Below the pieces are notes generated by a model. That model was not told where the DNA came from, searched no databases, and was given only the letters and a program-made list of their open reading frames with translations. A DNA stretch of 58,487 nt from a bacterium (GTDB lineage Bacteria; UBA9089; UBA9088; JAGUXG01): NCBI GenBank assembly GCA_030018505.1, contig JASEHO010000001.1, positions 1 to 58,487 of the forward strand. The letters run 5' to 3'. Position numbers and translations under genes: made by a program. Below are positions 34,863 through 43,719 of the stretch, piece after piece (within the stretch, counting starts at the first letter, position 1; every line of letters begins with the position of its first letter).

Positions 34863-36899
34863 CTACTCTACCACCTGATACCATTTTTCGTTATGCTTAA
34901 ATATTATATATTTACCAAGGCTCAATATCTTTCCCAGCCCTTTTTCCTTTGTCAGCTTAAAGTATTCATCGCTTAGCCACTTAATCTTCTCTGTCTCTTC
35001 GTTCTTATAGTCTATATCCTGCCAGATACTATTTTTTAAGATATATGTCCTACCTTCAATATATTTTACCCCAGCTACTGTTTTCGGGGCTGTTGTCTTT
35101 TCTTTCAAAGCCATCATCTCCTTAGCCATATGCACAGCCTTCTTGCCAACCTCTGCCTCTTTAAGCTCTCTGAATTTTGCCCTCTCCTCTTCTTCTGTCA
35201 CCAAAAATGATGTATATGGAGTGATAATTCCATATTCTTTGCTTAATGCTTTTATTTCAGAGATTAGCTCTTCGCTTTCTCCATACAGCCTTATCTGATC
35301 AAGAAGATAGCCTATCTTTCTTGTCGCCCATAGCCTGGGAATGAAAGGATGAGCATCAGCTTTCTCTGGAAAGACCAGTTCCTCCACAAACTCCTTCTTC
35401 TTTTCGGAAGCTAAGCCACTCATTGTTATTGTAGCTATGCCTGTTCCTTTATACCTTCCAAAGACAAGAAGCTGGCTATCAAAGAATAGGTCAGGCAGTT
35501 CCTTTGGATATAAATTGTTAGTCTCTACACCCTCTATGGAAAGAAGGATGGAGGATAAAGCAGGGTAAGCTATTTTATCATAAAATGAAGACAAAACTGC
35601 CTCAAGGTCTTCATCCTCTCTCACATAGACTGAAGCACCCTTGTTCTTCTGGGAAATAAGGTCCAAAAGATGGGTGTTGACATTATCTCCAAGACCAAAG
35701 ACAAAAATCCTATTATCCTTGTTCTTCTCTGAGACATTTTTGATAATAGCAGAGATATTCCTCTCCCCTGCTGTAGGTAGGCCATCAGTGAGAAAGATAA
35801 TAATATGTGGCTTTTTTGACTTCTCTTTTCTTATTCCAGTAAGGAGAGCCTCCTGAATGTTTGTTCCGCCCTCTGCTTGTAGATTCTTAATAAACCCTTC
35901 TGCCTCTTTTTTGGTTTTGTCGGATACCTTTACTAAGTCTTTACTGAAGGTCTCAACATCTGTGCTAAATCTGATAATATTGAACATATCTTGGGGATTC
36001 AGGCTATCAAGGCAATACTTCAAAGCCTCCTTTGCCTGAGCAATCTTCTTCCCCCTCATACTGCCAGATGTGTCTAAGATAAAGGTTATATCCTTTTGGA
36101 ATGTAGTCCTCTCTTGTTTTGGAGAAGCAAGCAGGAGAAAGAAGCCTTTCTCATCCTTTTTGTGACAAAGAACAGAGATAGAGACCTCTTCTTCTGCCAG
36201 GGTATAGTAAAGAACAAAATCTTGGTCAGGCAGGCTATTCTCTTCTTTATAAATTACAGCAACCCTATCTTCAGCCTCCCTTTTTACCTCTATCTTATGG
36301 GAGGGAGAATAGACGGATTTTATAGGGCTCTTTGATTCTATCTTCACCTTTATTTCAATATCCCTGATGGCTTTTCCTGTATATTTTTCTATATCTAAGG
36401 GATACCTATATTTCACCACCTTTCCTTCTTTCTTTAAGACCTCTTCATATTTTAATCCAATCTGTTTCTTCCTGAGGGCTGGGATAGGATAAACCCTGCA
36501 CTTAAAGAGGTTTCTGCCTATATACTCTAAAAGCCCTGGATCTTTCATTCTGCGGACAATATCCTCATAGATTTTCCTGGCTTCATCTTTGTCCAGAATC
36601 TGTCCGATGAGCTTTTTCTCCTCAAAAAATAAAGAAAATTCTGAGATAGCAGACTCCTCTGGGAGGGGAAAGAGGTATGTCCCTTCAATATCGTATGGAT
36701 AGGGGTTAATGAATGCCTGGTCTATAGAGGTAGAAGCCAACTGCTCCTTTATCTGGACATTCACATAGTGGTAATCTACGGCCAGAGCTGGTTGTTGAGG
36801 AATATCTGGTTTGGGCGGTCTTGGGATGATAATACCATCAGCCCAGGAGAGGGTAAGTAGCAGACAATAGGTAATGGGTAGCAAGAAAATCTTCTTCAT
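34863..36899 (-). CDS. VIT and VWA domain protein (inter-alpha-trypsin inhibitor heavy-chain-like)
   Basis: 678 residues with a signal peptide (MKKIFLLPITYCLLLTLSWA). A VIT domain spans ~35-160 (SIDQAFINPYPYDIEGTYLFPLPEESAI). The VWA domain at ~265-430 carries the MIDAS motif DTSGSMRG and a later FLTDGLPT Asp, so it should bind a divalent metal and a protein ligand. The C-terminal ~130 residues are helical (TPYTSFLVTEEEERAKF is a common VIT/VWA landmark). It is exported and lacks a C-terminal sorting helix. It is coupled by ATGA overlap to the GT39-like gene, which is an unusual neighbour. Confidence 0.88.
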   Translation of the reverse strand: MKKIFLLPITYCLLLTLSWADGIIIPRPPKPDIPQQPALAVDYHYVNVQIKEQLASTSIDQAFINPYPYDIEGTYLFPLPEESAISEFSLFFEEKKLIGQILDKDEARKIYEDIVRRMKDPGLLEYIGRNLFKCRVYPIPALRKKQIGLKYEEVLKKEGKVVKYRYPLDIEKYTGKAIRDIEIKVKIESKSPIKSVYSPSHKIEVKREAEDRVAVIYKEENSLPDQDFVLYYTLAEEEVSISVLCHKKDEKGFFLLLASPKQERTTFQKDITFILDTSGSMRGKKIAQAKEALKYCLDSLNPQDMFNIIRFSTDVETFSKDLVKVSDKTKKEAEGFIKNLQAEGGTNIQEALLTGIRKEKSKKPHIIIFLTDGLPTAGERNISAIIKNVSEKNKDNRIFVFGLGDNVNTHLLDLISQKNKGASVYVREDEDLEAVLSSFYDKIAYPALSSILLSIEGVETNNLYPKELPDLFFDSQLLVFGRYKGTGIATITMSGLASEKKKEFVEELVFPEKADAHPFIPRLWATRKIGYLLDQIRLYGESEELISEIKALSKEYGIITPYTSFLVTEEEERAKFRELKEAEVGKKAVHMAKEMMALKEKTTAPKTVAGVKYIEGRTYILKNSIWQDIDYKNEETEKIKWLSDEYFKLTKEKGLGKILSLGKYIIFKHNEKWYQVVE

Positions 36900-38638
36900 T
36901 TCAACTTATATATAGCAATATCAGGGTTAAGAATGCTCCAGGGATAGTCTTTCTCGTTCTCGTTCTTAAATTTGATTCCAAAGATAGAAGGGGGTTTATC
37001 AAACCTTTTTATCTCCTGATATTGAGAGTTTATGATTGTCTTAAGCCCTTCAGGGACTTGATGAACATTTCTTGCCCAAACAAAATATTGAGGCAAGTTG
37101 TTATCTAAATCTTTTTCTCCCCACCATTTATCCTTTTCCCACCACCTGATTTTATACTTAAATGGGTTTACCAAAGGAGCAGCAAATGGAGTAGGCTGAT
37201 TACAGTATCCGATACTTGCACCTTCCTCTATATTGGCCATCATCCATTTTCCAGATACAAGCCTTATATCCTCCTCAACAAACAATCTATCACAAGCCAA
37301 GGAATATGTAAAAGTGTAGGCTGAAACAGCCAAAAGAATGGCTAATGTAACCCATCGGATTATCCTTTTCTTCTCTAATCCAGTTCCTATAACCCTTGCT
37401 CCCAAGAGTATTAAAAAAGGCAGGAGCCATAGCCCATAGTGGATGTAATTATATGAAGTTGCACTGATGTAAAGATACCCAGGAAAGATAAAGGATAGAA
37501 GTAAGATGTCCTTCTTTTCTCTTTTATACAAGGAAAAGAGGAAACCTGCAGTTATGACAATGAGCAATGGCCATCCACAGCCTGCTGATAAGCTTGCCTT
37601 AAAATAGTAAAAGCAATGTTCAATGGTAAGATTAAAAGGAAGGCATCTTGACAGAAACTTGAACTCATTGACAGCTTTATCTATAGAGACCAAAATGTAT
37701 GGGTTGACAAGCAAATATGATACTATCAAGGCAATTATGGATAAAAATATCCTCTTTTCAAAGATGGAAAGAATTGCTATTCTTCGCTGAGAGACCCGTT
37801 TGATTAGATGGGCTATTAGTATAGTAAGAAAGATAGACCCAAATGGAATCAAGGTTCCACAAGCTATGCCAGTAAAGATGCCAGAAAGGATATAATTAGA
37901 ATACTTATCAGAGTCCAAAATCTTAACAGCATAATAAAATGCAAGGAGATAAAAAGGCAGATTAAAGACATAAGGCTTCATATAGTGGCTGAAAATAGGT
38001 ATTGCTGGCGTAAGACTTAAAAAAAGCGCGGCTATTAAACCAACATTTTTATTATAAAGCAAGGAGCCAAGCAGATAGAATATGTATATAGCTAAAACTC
38101 CCATTAATGCTCCTATCAACCGACCCATAATAAAGATTTTTCCCATTTCGGAAGGATTAAGAAAATAGTATGAGGTATCAGGAGATATGGTGAGAAGATT
38201 AAGGACTGAGGCTATTTTAAGAGATATGGCTACAGAATAGATGTATAATCCTCCATAACTAAAATAATTGGGATTGAAGTCTAAGTTTTTTGGATTCATA
38301 TTTCCCAAAGCAACCAGAGGAACATGTTCATCAGGATAGTAAGAGCGAAGAAGGAAGGAACGAAGAGAGCCTATAAGATATTTAGACATCTTCCTCTCTT
38401 TTGAATCAACTACTACATCATAATAATCCTCCTGAATATTAGTAGGGACACCAAAATATTTTGTTTTAGCATAGATCTCATCTCTGGTCTCCTTCATTAT
38501 CGCCGATAGATCTTTTATCTCTTGCTCATTAGAGAAGAGCAATTTTAGACGCTCCTTACTTGGAATCCCTCCCCATATTCCATAAGTATTTAAGAATAAG
38601 GAGACCAAACAAATAGCTGCTAAACAAATTTTTTTCAT
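36896..38638 (-). CDS. GT39-like membrane glycosyltransferase
   Basis: 580 residues with ~11-12 hydrophobic helices. Features include a large loop with NPNYFSYGGLYIYSVA and helices with MGRLIGALMGVLAIYIFY and FSHYMKPYVFNLPFYLLAFYY, as in dolichyl/polyprenyl-phosphate-dependent GT39 enzymes (ArnT, PMT). The N-terminus reads as a cleavable signal or first helix. It likely transfers a sugar from a lipid carrier on the outer face of the inner membrane. It overlaps the DUF2304 gene and the VIT/VWA gene by 4 nt each. Confidence 0.75.
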   Translation of the reverse strand: MKKICLAAICLVSLFLNTYGIWGGIPSKERLKLLFSNEQEIKDLSAIMKETRDEIYAKTKYFGVPTNIQEDYYDVVVDSKERKMSKYLIGSLRSFLLRSYYPDEHVPLVALGNMNPKNLDFNPNYFSYGGLYIYSVAISLKIASVLNLLTISPDTSYYFLNPSEMGKIFIMGRLIGALMGVLAIYIFYLLGSLLYNKNVGLIAALFLSLTPAIPIFSHYMKPYVFNLPFYLLAFYYAVKILDSDKYSNYILSGIFTGIACGTLIPFGSIFLTILIAHLIKRVSQRRIAILSIFEKRIFLSIIALIVSYLLVNPYILVSIDKAVNEFKFLSRCLPFNLTIEHCFYYFKASLSAGCGWPLLIVITAGFLFSLYKREKKDILLLSFIFPGYLYISATSYNYIHYGLWLLPFLILLGARVIGTGLEKKRIIRWVTLAILLAVSAYTFTYSLACDRLFVEEDIRLVSGKWMMANIEEGASIGYCNQPTPFAAPLVNPFKYKIRWWEKDKWWGEKDLDNNLPQYFVWARNVHQVPEGLKTIINSQYQEIKRFDKPPSIFGIKFKNENEKDYPWSILNPDIAIYKLK

Positions 38639-38997
38639 ATATCCTCCCTATCTTTTAATCTCTCTTTTAAGAGACTAATCTCTTGCACTAACAAAACAAT
38701 CATCTTGTGATTACGATTTGACTTAAGCACCAGCCTGTAAAGATAAATGAATATTATTAAGAAAAGCAAACCAAAGAATACAAAAAATAGATATCCAACG
38801 CCAATCAATGCTGCAAGTACTACTGCAATCTTCGGAAAGAAGACAAAAATAGTTGGAACAATAGCCACTGTTGACAAAAGTAACAGATCATATAAATCTA
38901 TATCATTTTTGACAGCTTTTCTTATAATAAGGAATAGATAGAGTACCAAGAAGAGCAGGATAAAAATAGTTGTCTGAAGCGTTGGTTGGTATGTCAT
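38635..38997 (-). CDS. DUF2304 small membrane protein
   Basis: 120 residues. Three or so hydrophobic helices, then a short cytoplasmic coiled tail ending LVQEISLLKERLKDRED, the typical DUF2304 form. These proteins sit directly after polyprenyl-phosphate GT2 genes and probably help the carrier-linked sugar or the synthase at the membrane; the role is inferred from this pairing. It has 4-nt overlaps with both neighbours. Confidence 0.8.
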   Translation of the reverse strand: MTYQPTLQTTIFILLFLVLYLFLIIRKAVKNDIDLYDLLLLSTVAIVPTIFVFFPKIAVVLAALIGVGYLFFVFFGLLFLIIFIYLYRLVLKSNRNHKMIVLLVQEISLLKERLKDREDI

Positions 38998-39704
38998 AGT
39001 CGCATCAACCTTCCCAAACGCATAAGAATTATATAGCCAATAACCCTTAACATATAGGTCAATTTCTTCCTTCCTGTAATTGAACTGTTTCCATATTTTC
39101 GTAAGTTCATCGTTACTGGCACCTCTTGAACACTGAGCCCAGATTCTAATGCCTTTGCTACTGCGATTGGCTCTGGAAAGTCCTCATGGTAGTCTTTTGA
39201 AAATATATCCATAGCTTTTCTGTCCATTAATCTCAATCCGCTTGTTGGGTCTGTAATCTTCGTTCCATATAACCATTTTATAGCAGTGCCAATAAGATTA
39301 ATCCCTAATCTTCGTGCCCAGGTTGAACGAAAACCCTCTTCTTTGATAAATCTTGAGCCTATAACTAAATTAGCTGAAGATTTCTTGTAGTTTTCTATCA
39401 GAAGACGAGTCTGATCGGGTGGATGTTGACCATCACCATCCACCTGGATGCATAGATCATAATTCTTCTCCCTGGCATACTTTATGCCAGTTTGAACAGC
39501 ACCTCCAATACCCAGGTTAGTTATTAATCTAATACAGGAAGAAAGATGAGAGGCTATAGTATATGTTTCATCGCAAGAACCATCATCTATCACTATGGTA
39601 TCATAACCTTCTTTTAATCCCCTGATTTCTTCCAGGAGTTTACCAATATTTGAGGCTTCATTAAAACAAGGAATCACCAATAAGATACTTAATTTATCTT
39701 CCAC
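38994..39704 (-). CDS. Family 2 glycosyltransferase (polyprenyl-phosphate sugar synthase type)
   Basis: 236 residues. GT-A fold: VIPCFNEASNIGKLLEEI, IDDGSCDETY, then the metal-binding QVDGDGQHPPDQ and the SGLRLMDRKAMDIF segment, as in dolichol-phosphate mannose synthase-like enzymes. There is no C-terminal membrane pair, so DUF2304 probably provides the membrane anchor. It likely makes polyprenyl-phosphate-hexose for the GT39-like enzyme in the same operon. The GTG start at 39704 lies 8 nt after a TAAAAT box. Confidence 0.88.
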   Translation of the reverse strand: MEDKLSILLVIPCFNEASNIGKLLEEIRGLKEGYDTIVIDDGSCDETYTIASHLSSCIRLITNLGIGGAVQTGIKYAREKNYDLCIQVDGDGQHPPDQTRLLIENYKKSSANLVIGSRFIKEEGFRSTWARRLGINLIGTAIKWLYGTKITDPTSGLRLMDRKAMDIFSKDYHEDFPEPIAVAKALESGLSVQEVPVTMNLRKYGNSSITGRKKLTYMLRVIGYIILMRLGRLMRL

Positions 39705-39712
39705 AATCCTTA

Positions 39713-39741
39713 ATTTTACAGCAAGTTTAAGAAACTTGCAA
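39713..39741 (-). promoter_or_regulatory. Promoter, near-leaderless, of the GT2-DUF2304-GT39-VIT/VWA operon
   Basis: On the minus strand TTGCAA (39741-39736), 17-bp spacer, TAAAAT (39718-39713), then 8 nt to GTG 39704. A hairpin GCAAGTTT-AAG-AAACTTGC (39721-39739) overlaps the spacer and may be an operator. Confidence 0.45.
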
Positions 39742-39773
39742 GTTTATTACTTTATGCCGAAAAAGAAATTGGC

Positions 39774-41291
39774 TCACCAAAATCGGTATACATATTTTTT
39801 TAATAGTCCTTGCAAACGATATTTTAATAATAACCAATAGATAAAGAGTATCCTCCGTGGTAGATTCTCCACCTTAGTGCGTGGCATTCCAACCAATGCC
39901 CTTATTGCGGAAAGCCAAAGGTCTCCTCCCTTTTTAAGCTTTTCAAAAAGGAATACTTTAATCAGTTCACAGCGTCTGGCTTCCAATCTTTTCCAACCAA
40001 TTCGTCCTTTCGGACTAAAGCTTATTAAAGCATTCTGGGAAGTAAACTCAATGCTCTTTTGTTTATAGAGAGAGCTTCCAGCTAATGGAGCTATGATAAA
40101 AACAGCTACCTCGTCAAGCCCTTTTCGTATTAACGAATACAGATAATCACAGGAAAGATTATGATCTTCTTCGGATTCTGTGGGATGACCAACCAAAAAG
40201 CAGGCTTGCGTATAGATTCCATGTTTACGACAGGATTCTACTAACAATTCACCATGGCTATGGGAAAAACTTTTTCCTATAGCCTTGAGCACCTTTTTGC
40301 TCCCTGATTCAGGGCTGATAGAGATATATCTACAGCCTGCTTTGGCATAGAGAGGCACTTTATCAAGTTTTATGGTTTCAGCCTTAGTGCCACTCACAAA
40401 ATAAAAATATACCCCAGCCTTCTTCTCTATCAATAGATTACATATATCATTCCATTGGGAGGTATTTGCAGTTGGATTAAGGTCTTCAATCTGAAAATGA
40501 TAGACAGAGAATAGGTTACGAAGTTCAATCATCTCATTTACCACCTCCTCTGGTTCTCTTGGTCGCCATCGCCTAATGTTTGTCTCTGGAATTACACAAA
40601 AATCACAAGAAAAGGGACAGCCGCGTGAAGTCAACATAGGAAAAAACCGATTTGTCTTGGGACCGTGAGAGTAAGGAATAGACCAATAATTTTTTAGAGG
40701 AAAGAGTTCCCATGCTGGTATAGGATAACTCGGTTTCATATTGAACTTACGATTTACCTTCCTCTCAGACAAATTTGGCGCGAGAATATTCTCGCAAGGC
40801 TCGCCTTTTGGATCTTTGAGAAAGGCAATAATCTCATTCCAATTCCAATACACCTCTCCACATAACAAGGCATTTGCACCAGCATCAAAGAACTCTTCGG
40901 CAGAATAATCAAGGGCATACCCTGTAACTGCTTGTGAGTTTTCTAATATAGCAATAGTTGCATGAGGTTTATGTTTTTTAATCGCCGTGGCAATAGAGAG
41001 AATCTCCTTATGTGACATATAGGAGAGGGCATATACTATAACTATATCAGCATCAACTACTTCCTGCGTTCTAATAAAATGCTGAAATGGTCTTCCTTGA
41101 AGATAATAATCATCTCTTTCTTCAAGAGTTGTTGGAGAGCTACCAAATAGGTCTATTACTGACACCTTTTCTCCTCGAAGTTTCAAAAAAGCTGCCAGCA
41201 CTGCCATTTCTATTGGCCAATATGGAATGCCTGAACCCAAGAAGTCACCTTTTTGCACAGCAATTCTTGGAGATACCAATGTGATGTGCAT
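39774..41291 (-). CDS. B12-binding-domain radical SAM protein
   Basis: 505 residues from ATG 41291, 1 nt after the oxidoreductase stop; the longer frame to 41357 overlaps that gene. The N-terminal ~150 residues are a Rossmann/B12-binding-like domain (MHITLVSPRIA ... EFFDAGANALLCGE) but lack the DxHxxG cobalamin ligand. The radical SAM core has the cluster motif GCPFSCDFCVIPE at ~223. It resembles enzymes that modify lipids or polyketide-like chains. Its neighbours (FAD oxidoreductase, methyltransferase) suggest a small-molecule or lipid modification pathway. Confidence 0.82.
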   Translation of the reverse strand: MHITLVSPRIAVQKGDFLGSGIPYWPIEMAVLAAFLKLRGEKVSVIDLFGSSPTTLEERDDYYLQGRPFQHFIRTQEVVDADIVIVYALSYMSHKEILSIATAIKKHKPHATIAILENSQAVTGYALDYSAEEFFDAGANALLCGEVYWNWNEIIAFLKDPKGEPCENILAPNLSERKVNRKFNMKPSYPIPAWELFPLKNYWSIPYSHGPKTNRFFPMLTSRGCPFSCDFCVIPETNIRRWRPREPEEVVNEMIELRNLFSVYHFQIEDLNPTANTSQWNDICNLLIEKKAGVYFYFVSGTKAETIKLDKVPLYAKAGCRYISISPESGSKKVLKAIGKSFSHSHGELLVESCRKHGIYTQACFLVGHPTESEEDHNLSCDYLYSLIRKGLDEVAVFIIAPLAGSSLYKQKSIEFTSQNALISFSPKGRIGWKRLEARRCELIKVFLFEKLKKGGDLWLSAIRALVGMPRTKVENLPRRILFIYWLLLKYRLQGLLKKYVYRFW

Positions 41292-41292
41292 A

Positions 41293-42714
41293 TCAATCAA
41301 GCACAGGATAATAGCTTGTCCTTTTCCTTTCTTCTTTCCACATAATATCGGCATCACCTTCCTTGCGGTTGATTAGCCATCTAGCCATTCCATAGCCTAT
41401 ATCCATAGCATCAAGGGTACCAATATAGCTAAAGCTACCCTGACGACCTATGGTTCTAAAATTTTTAAATTGATCTAAGTAATCCAATATCTCTGATAAG
41501 ATTGGGGAAAAACCGGTCCAAAAGACAGGATATGATAGAGGCAGGCGAATGACACGCTGATCAATAATTGAAAAACCATCATACCCCATATCAGCCAATC
41601 CTTTCTTTGTAGAAGCAATAAGCTCTTCATCTGAAAGTTTGTTCATTGGTCTGGTAGGATTGCTCATAATCTCGCAACAGACGATGCTACCATTTGGTGT
41701 CATCCCTGGGTCAAACGACTCTTGTTCGCTCAGCCTGTGAAAGATAATTTCCGAATCTGGTATAAATACCCAAGAATCATCTAAGAGGCTTTGCTTGTCT
41801 ATCTTGAAGAATATCATAATAAGGTCATTAAGTTGAATACCTTTCTTTATCTTCTCTGCTGTGGTAGAATTGATCCCATTTCCCATAAGCTTCGGAATCT
41901 CTTGTAAAGGAAGGGTCGAGACGACAACATCATCTTTATCAAGAATAATCTCCTCTTCCTTTTTAGTAATTCGGTCTTTATACCGAATTCTTTTGATTAT
42001 GCTATCCTCAGCGATTATGGCAAAAACCTCCTTGTTTACCAAAAACCTTCCTTGATTTTGGGACTTAGACAGGATAGCCTCCCATACCCTTTGGAGTCCA
42101 CCTTTAGGATAGTAAAACTCAAGGGCTTCAAATTTACTTGCAGTGCGGATTTTTAAGGTTTTAACAATTACCTCAAATAAAGATGGTGTCTGGACTCTGC
42201 TTTTTGAAAGACTTACATCTAATTTTGTAGGGTCCCCCCAGAGCTTCAAAGCAATAGGCTTAAATAGTGTTTCATAAATGCCCTGGCCAAGACGAGCTTT
42301 CAAATCTTTCTCAAAGGTTAATTCAGTATTTTCCTTCTTTAAGTGAATGCGGGCAATAATCAAATCAAAGATTTTCCCTAAAAACCCTATTGGTCCATAG
42401 ATACTAATAAGCGAAAAAGGAGACGGCGGATACGGCAAAAAATGCTTTTTTATATATATACTGCTTTTCTTTGGTCTAACCAACCAATCATTGCTTTTTA
42501 AAAGGTTCTTAACCCGAGCCATTAGAGGCTTGTTTAAGGAAAATATCTTGTGAGGACCAAGGTCATGGAAGCCGTGATTATCCCATTTTAGGGTTTGAGA
42601 AAGCCCACCAACCTCAGGCTCTTTTTCAATGACAACAAAGGGAATCTTTGAGTCTAAAAGCCCATCGGAAAGTGCAAGTGCAGTTGGTCCCCCTCCTAAT
42701 ATGTATATGGTCAT
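41293..42714 (-). CDS. FAD-dependent oxidoreductase (protoporphyrinogen oxidase/UDP-galactopyranose mutase-like)
   Basis: 473 residues. The N-terminal dinucleotide motif GGGPTALALSDGL continues to IEKEPEVGGLSQT, the FAD-binding signature of the amine-oxidase-like superfamily. HGFHDLGPHKIF and FYYPKGGLQRVWEAI recall UDP-galactopyranose mutase and carotenoid or sterol desaturase-like relatives. The C-terminal IGRQGSFSYIGTLDAMDIGYGMA closes the FAD site. Substrate is unknown; the pairing with the radical SAM gene 1 nt away supports a joint pathway on sugars or lipids. Confidence 0.8.
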   Translation of the reverse strand: MTIYILGGGPTALALSDGLLDSKIPFVVIEKEPEVGGLSQTLKWDNHGFHDLGPHKIFSLNKPLMARVKNLLKSNDWLVRPKKSSIYIKKHFLPYPPSPFSLISIYGPIGFLGKIFDLIIARIHLKKENTELTFEKDLKARLGQGIYETLFKPIALKLWGDPTKLDVSLSKSRVQTPSLFEVIVKTLKIRTASKFEALEFYYPKGGLQRVWEAILSKSQNQGRFLVNKEVFAIIAEDSIIKRIRYKDRITKKEEEIILDKDDVVVSTLPLQEIPKLMGNGINSTTAEKIKKGIQLNDLIMIFFKIDKQSLLDDSWVFIPDSEIIFHRLSEQESFDPGMTPNGSIVCCEIMSNPTRPMNKLSDEELIASTKKGLADMGYDGFSIIDQRVIRLPLSYPVFWTGFSPILSEILDYLDQFKNFRTIGRQGSFSYIGTLDAMDIGYGMARWLINRKEGDADIMWKEERKRTSYYPVLD

Positions 42715-42755
42715 TATTTCTTAGCTATCTAACCTATTTTTAGTTTTGTCCATAT

Positions 42756-42785
42756 TTGACAGGTCTAAAAAATAGTTGGTATAAT
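42756..42785 (+). promoter_or_regulatory. Consensus promoter in antisense orientation
   Basis: TTGACA at 42756-42761, 18-bp spacer ending TGG (extended -10), TATAAT at 42780-42785. It reads into the complement of the minus-strand methyltransferase; no ORF starts downstream on this strand. Confidence 0.5.
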
Positions 42786-42825
42786 CGCCGAAAAACAAAG
42801 ATAATATCGCGAAATTTTTCCCTAA

Positions 42826-43719
42826 TTATTCTAATCTTGCAATAGCTGTTGTTTGGCTTGCATAGTATGGAATTGGAATCTGTTGAATAAACTTTGGTGT
42901 CCGCCTTTTCAAAAATTTGCTAAGCGGTATTTTGTAATGGATGGCCATATCTTCTAAGTATCCAAATTCCAATATCTGCCAGTATTTTTGAAAGCAAAAG
43001 ACTTCAAAACCTGTGTAGTTACAAATCTTCTTAATAGTCTCTTGCGTGAAATAGTGTAAATGGACAGAGAGTAACCACCAAAATCTCTTACCAGCAATCT
43101 TTGCCATTAAAGTTCCTATATCCGGGTAGTTGATAAGTAAGATGCCACCTGGTTTTATTAAGGCTCGTATCTTAAGAAGACTGTTTTTTGGGTCTGTCAG
43201 ATGTTCAAGGACATCCCAAAGGCAGACCATATCAAAGCTCTCTTTAGGAAAAGGATGGTTATCTATCGTGCCTTGCTCAATCTTAAGATTCCGTCTCTTT
43301 CCTTCATTAACAAGAAAGAGGGAGGGTTCTAACCCTATAGCTACATATCCAAATCTCTCTGCCGCTTCTAAGAATGCACCTCCTGCTGTCCCGATATCCA
43401 GAACTTTTGCACCCTTAGGTGGAATAACCTTGCTTAATGGCTTCAAAGCCCTATAAAAACTATTGACCCGCATTTGATATTGGCTGTCGTGTCCAGCTTC
43501 CATAGAGCTTGTATAACCTTCTAATATAACCTTTTCAGGAAACCTCGGATTTTCATAGATCATTTCGCAATCTTTACAGGTAACTAATCTTTGGGTCCCT
43601 TGAATACCCGAGGCAGCACCATAGAGCTTAACAGGGTCATCCACATCTACCCAAGGCTCATATAAAACCTTTGAATGCTCAGAGGAACATATAGGACAAG
43701 GAATATATTCTTTTTTCAC
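42826..43719 (-). CDS. Class I SAM-dependent methyltransferase with N-terminal zinc-ribbon
   Basis: 297 residues. N-terminal cysteines CPIC (8-11) and CKDC (~48-51) form a likely zinc site. Motif I is AKVLDIGTAGGAFLEAAERFG, and motif IV is FDMVCLWDVLEHLTDP. The architecture matches methyltransf_23-type enzymes near surface-polysaccharide genes, which methylate sugars or lipids. The GTG start overlaps the lpxD stop (GTGA), tying it to the envelope operon; the next gene is 111 nt away. Confidence 0.85.
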   Translation of the reverse strand: MKKEYIPCPICSSEHSKVLYEPWVDVDDPVKLYGAASGIQGTQRLVTCKDCEMIYENPRFPEKVILEGYTSSMEAGHDSQYQMRVNSFYRALKPLSKVIPPKGAKVLDIGTAGGAFLEAAERFGYVAIGLEPSLFLVNEGKRRNLKIEQGTIDNHPFPKESFDMVCLWDVLEHLTDPKNSLLKIRALIKPGGILLINYPDIGTLMAKIAGKRFWWLLSVHLHYFTQETIKKICNYTGFEVFCFQKYWQILEFGYLEDMAIHYKIPLSKFLKRRTPKFIQQIPIPYYASQTTAIARLE

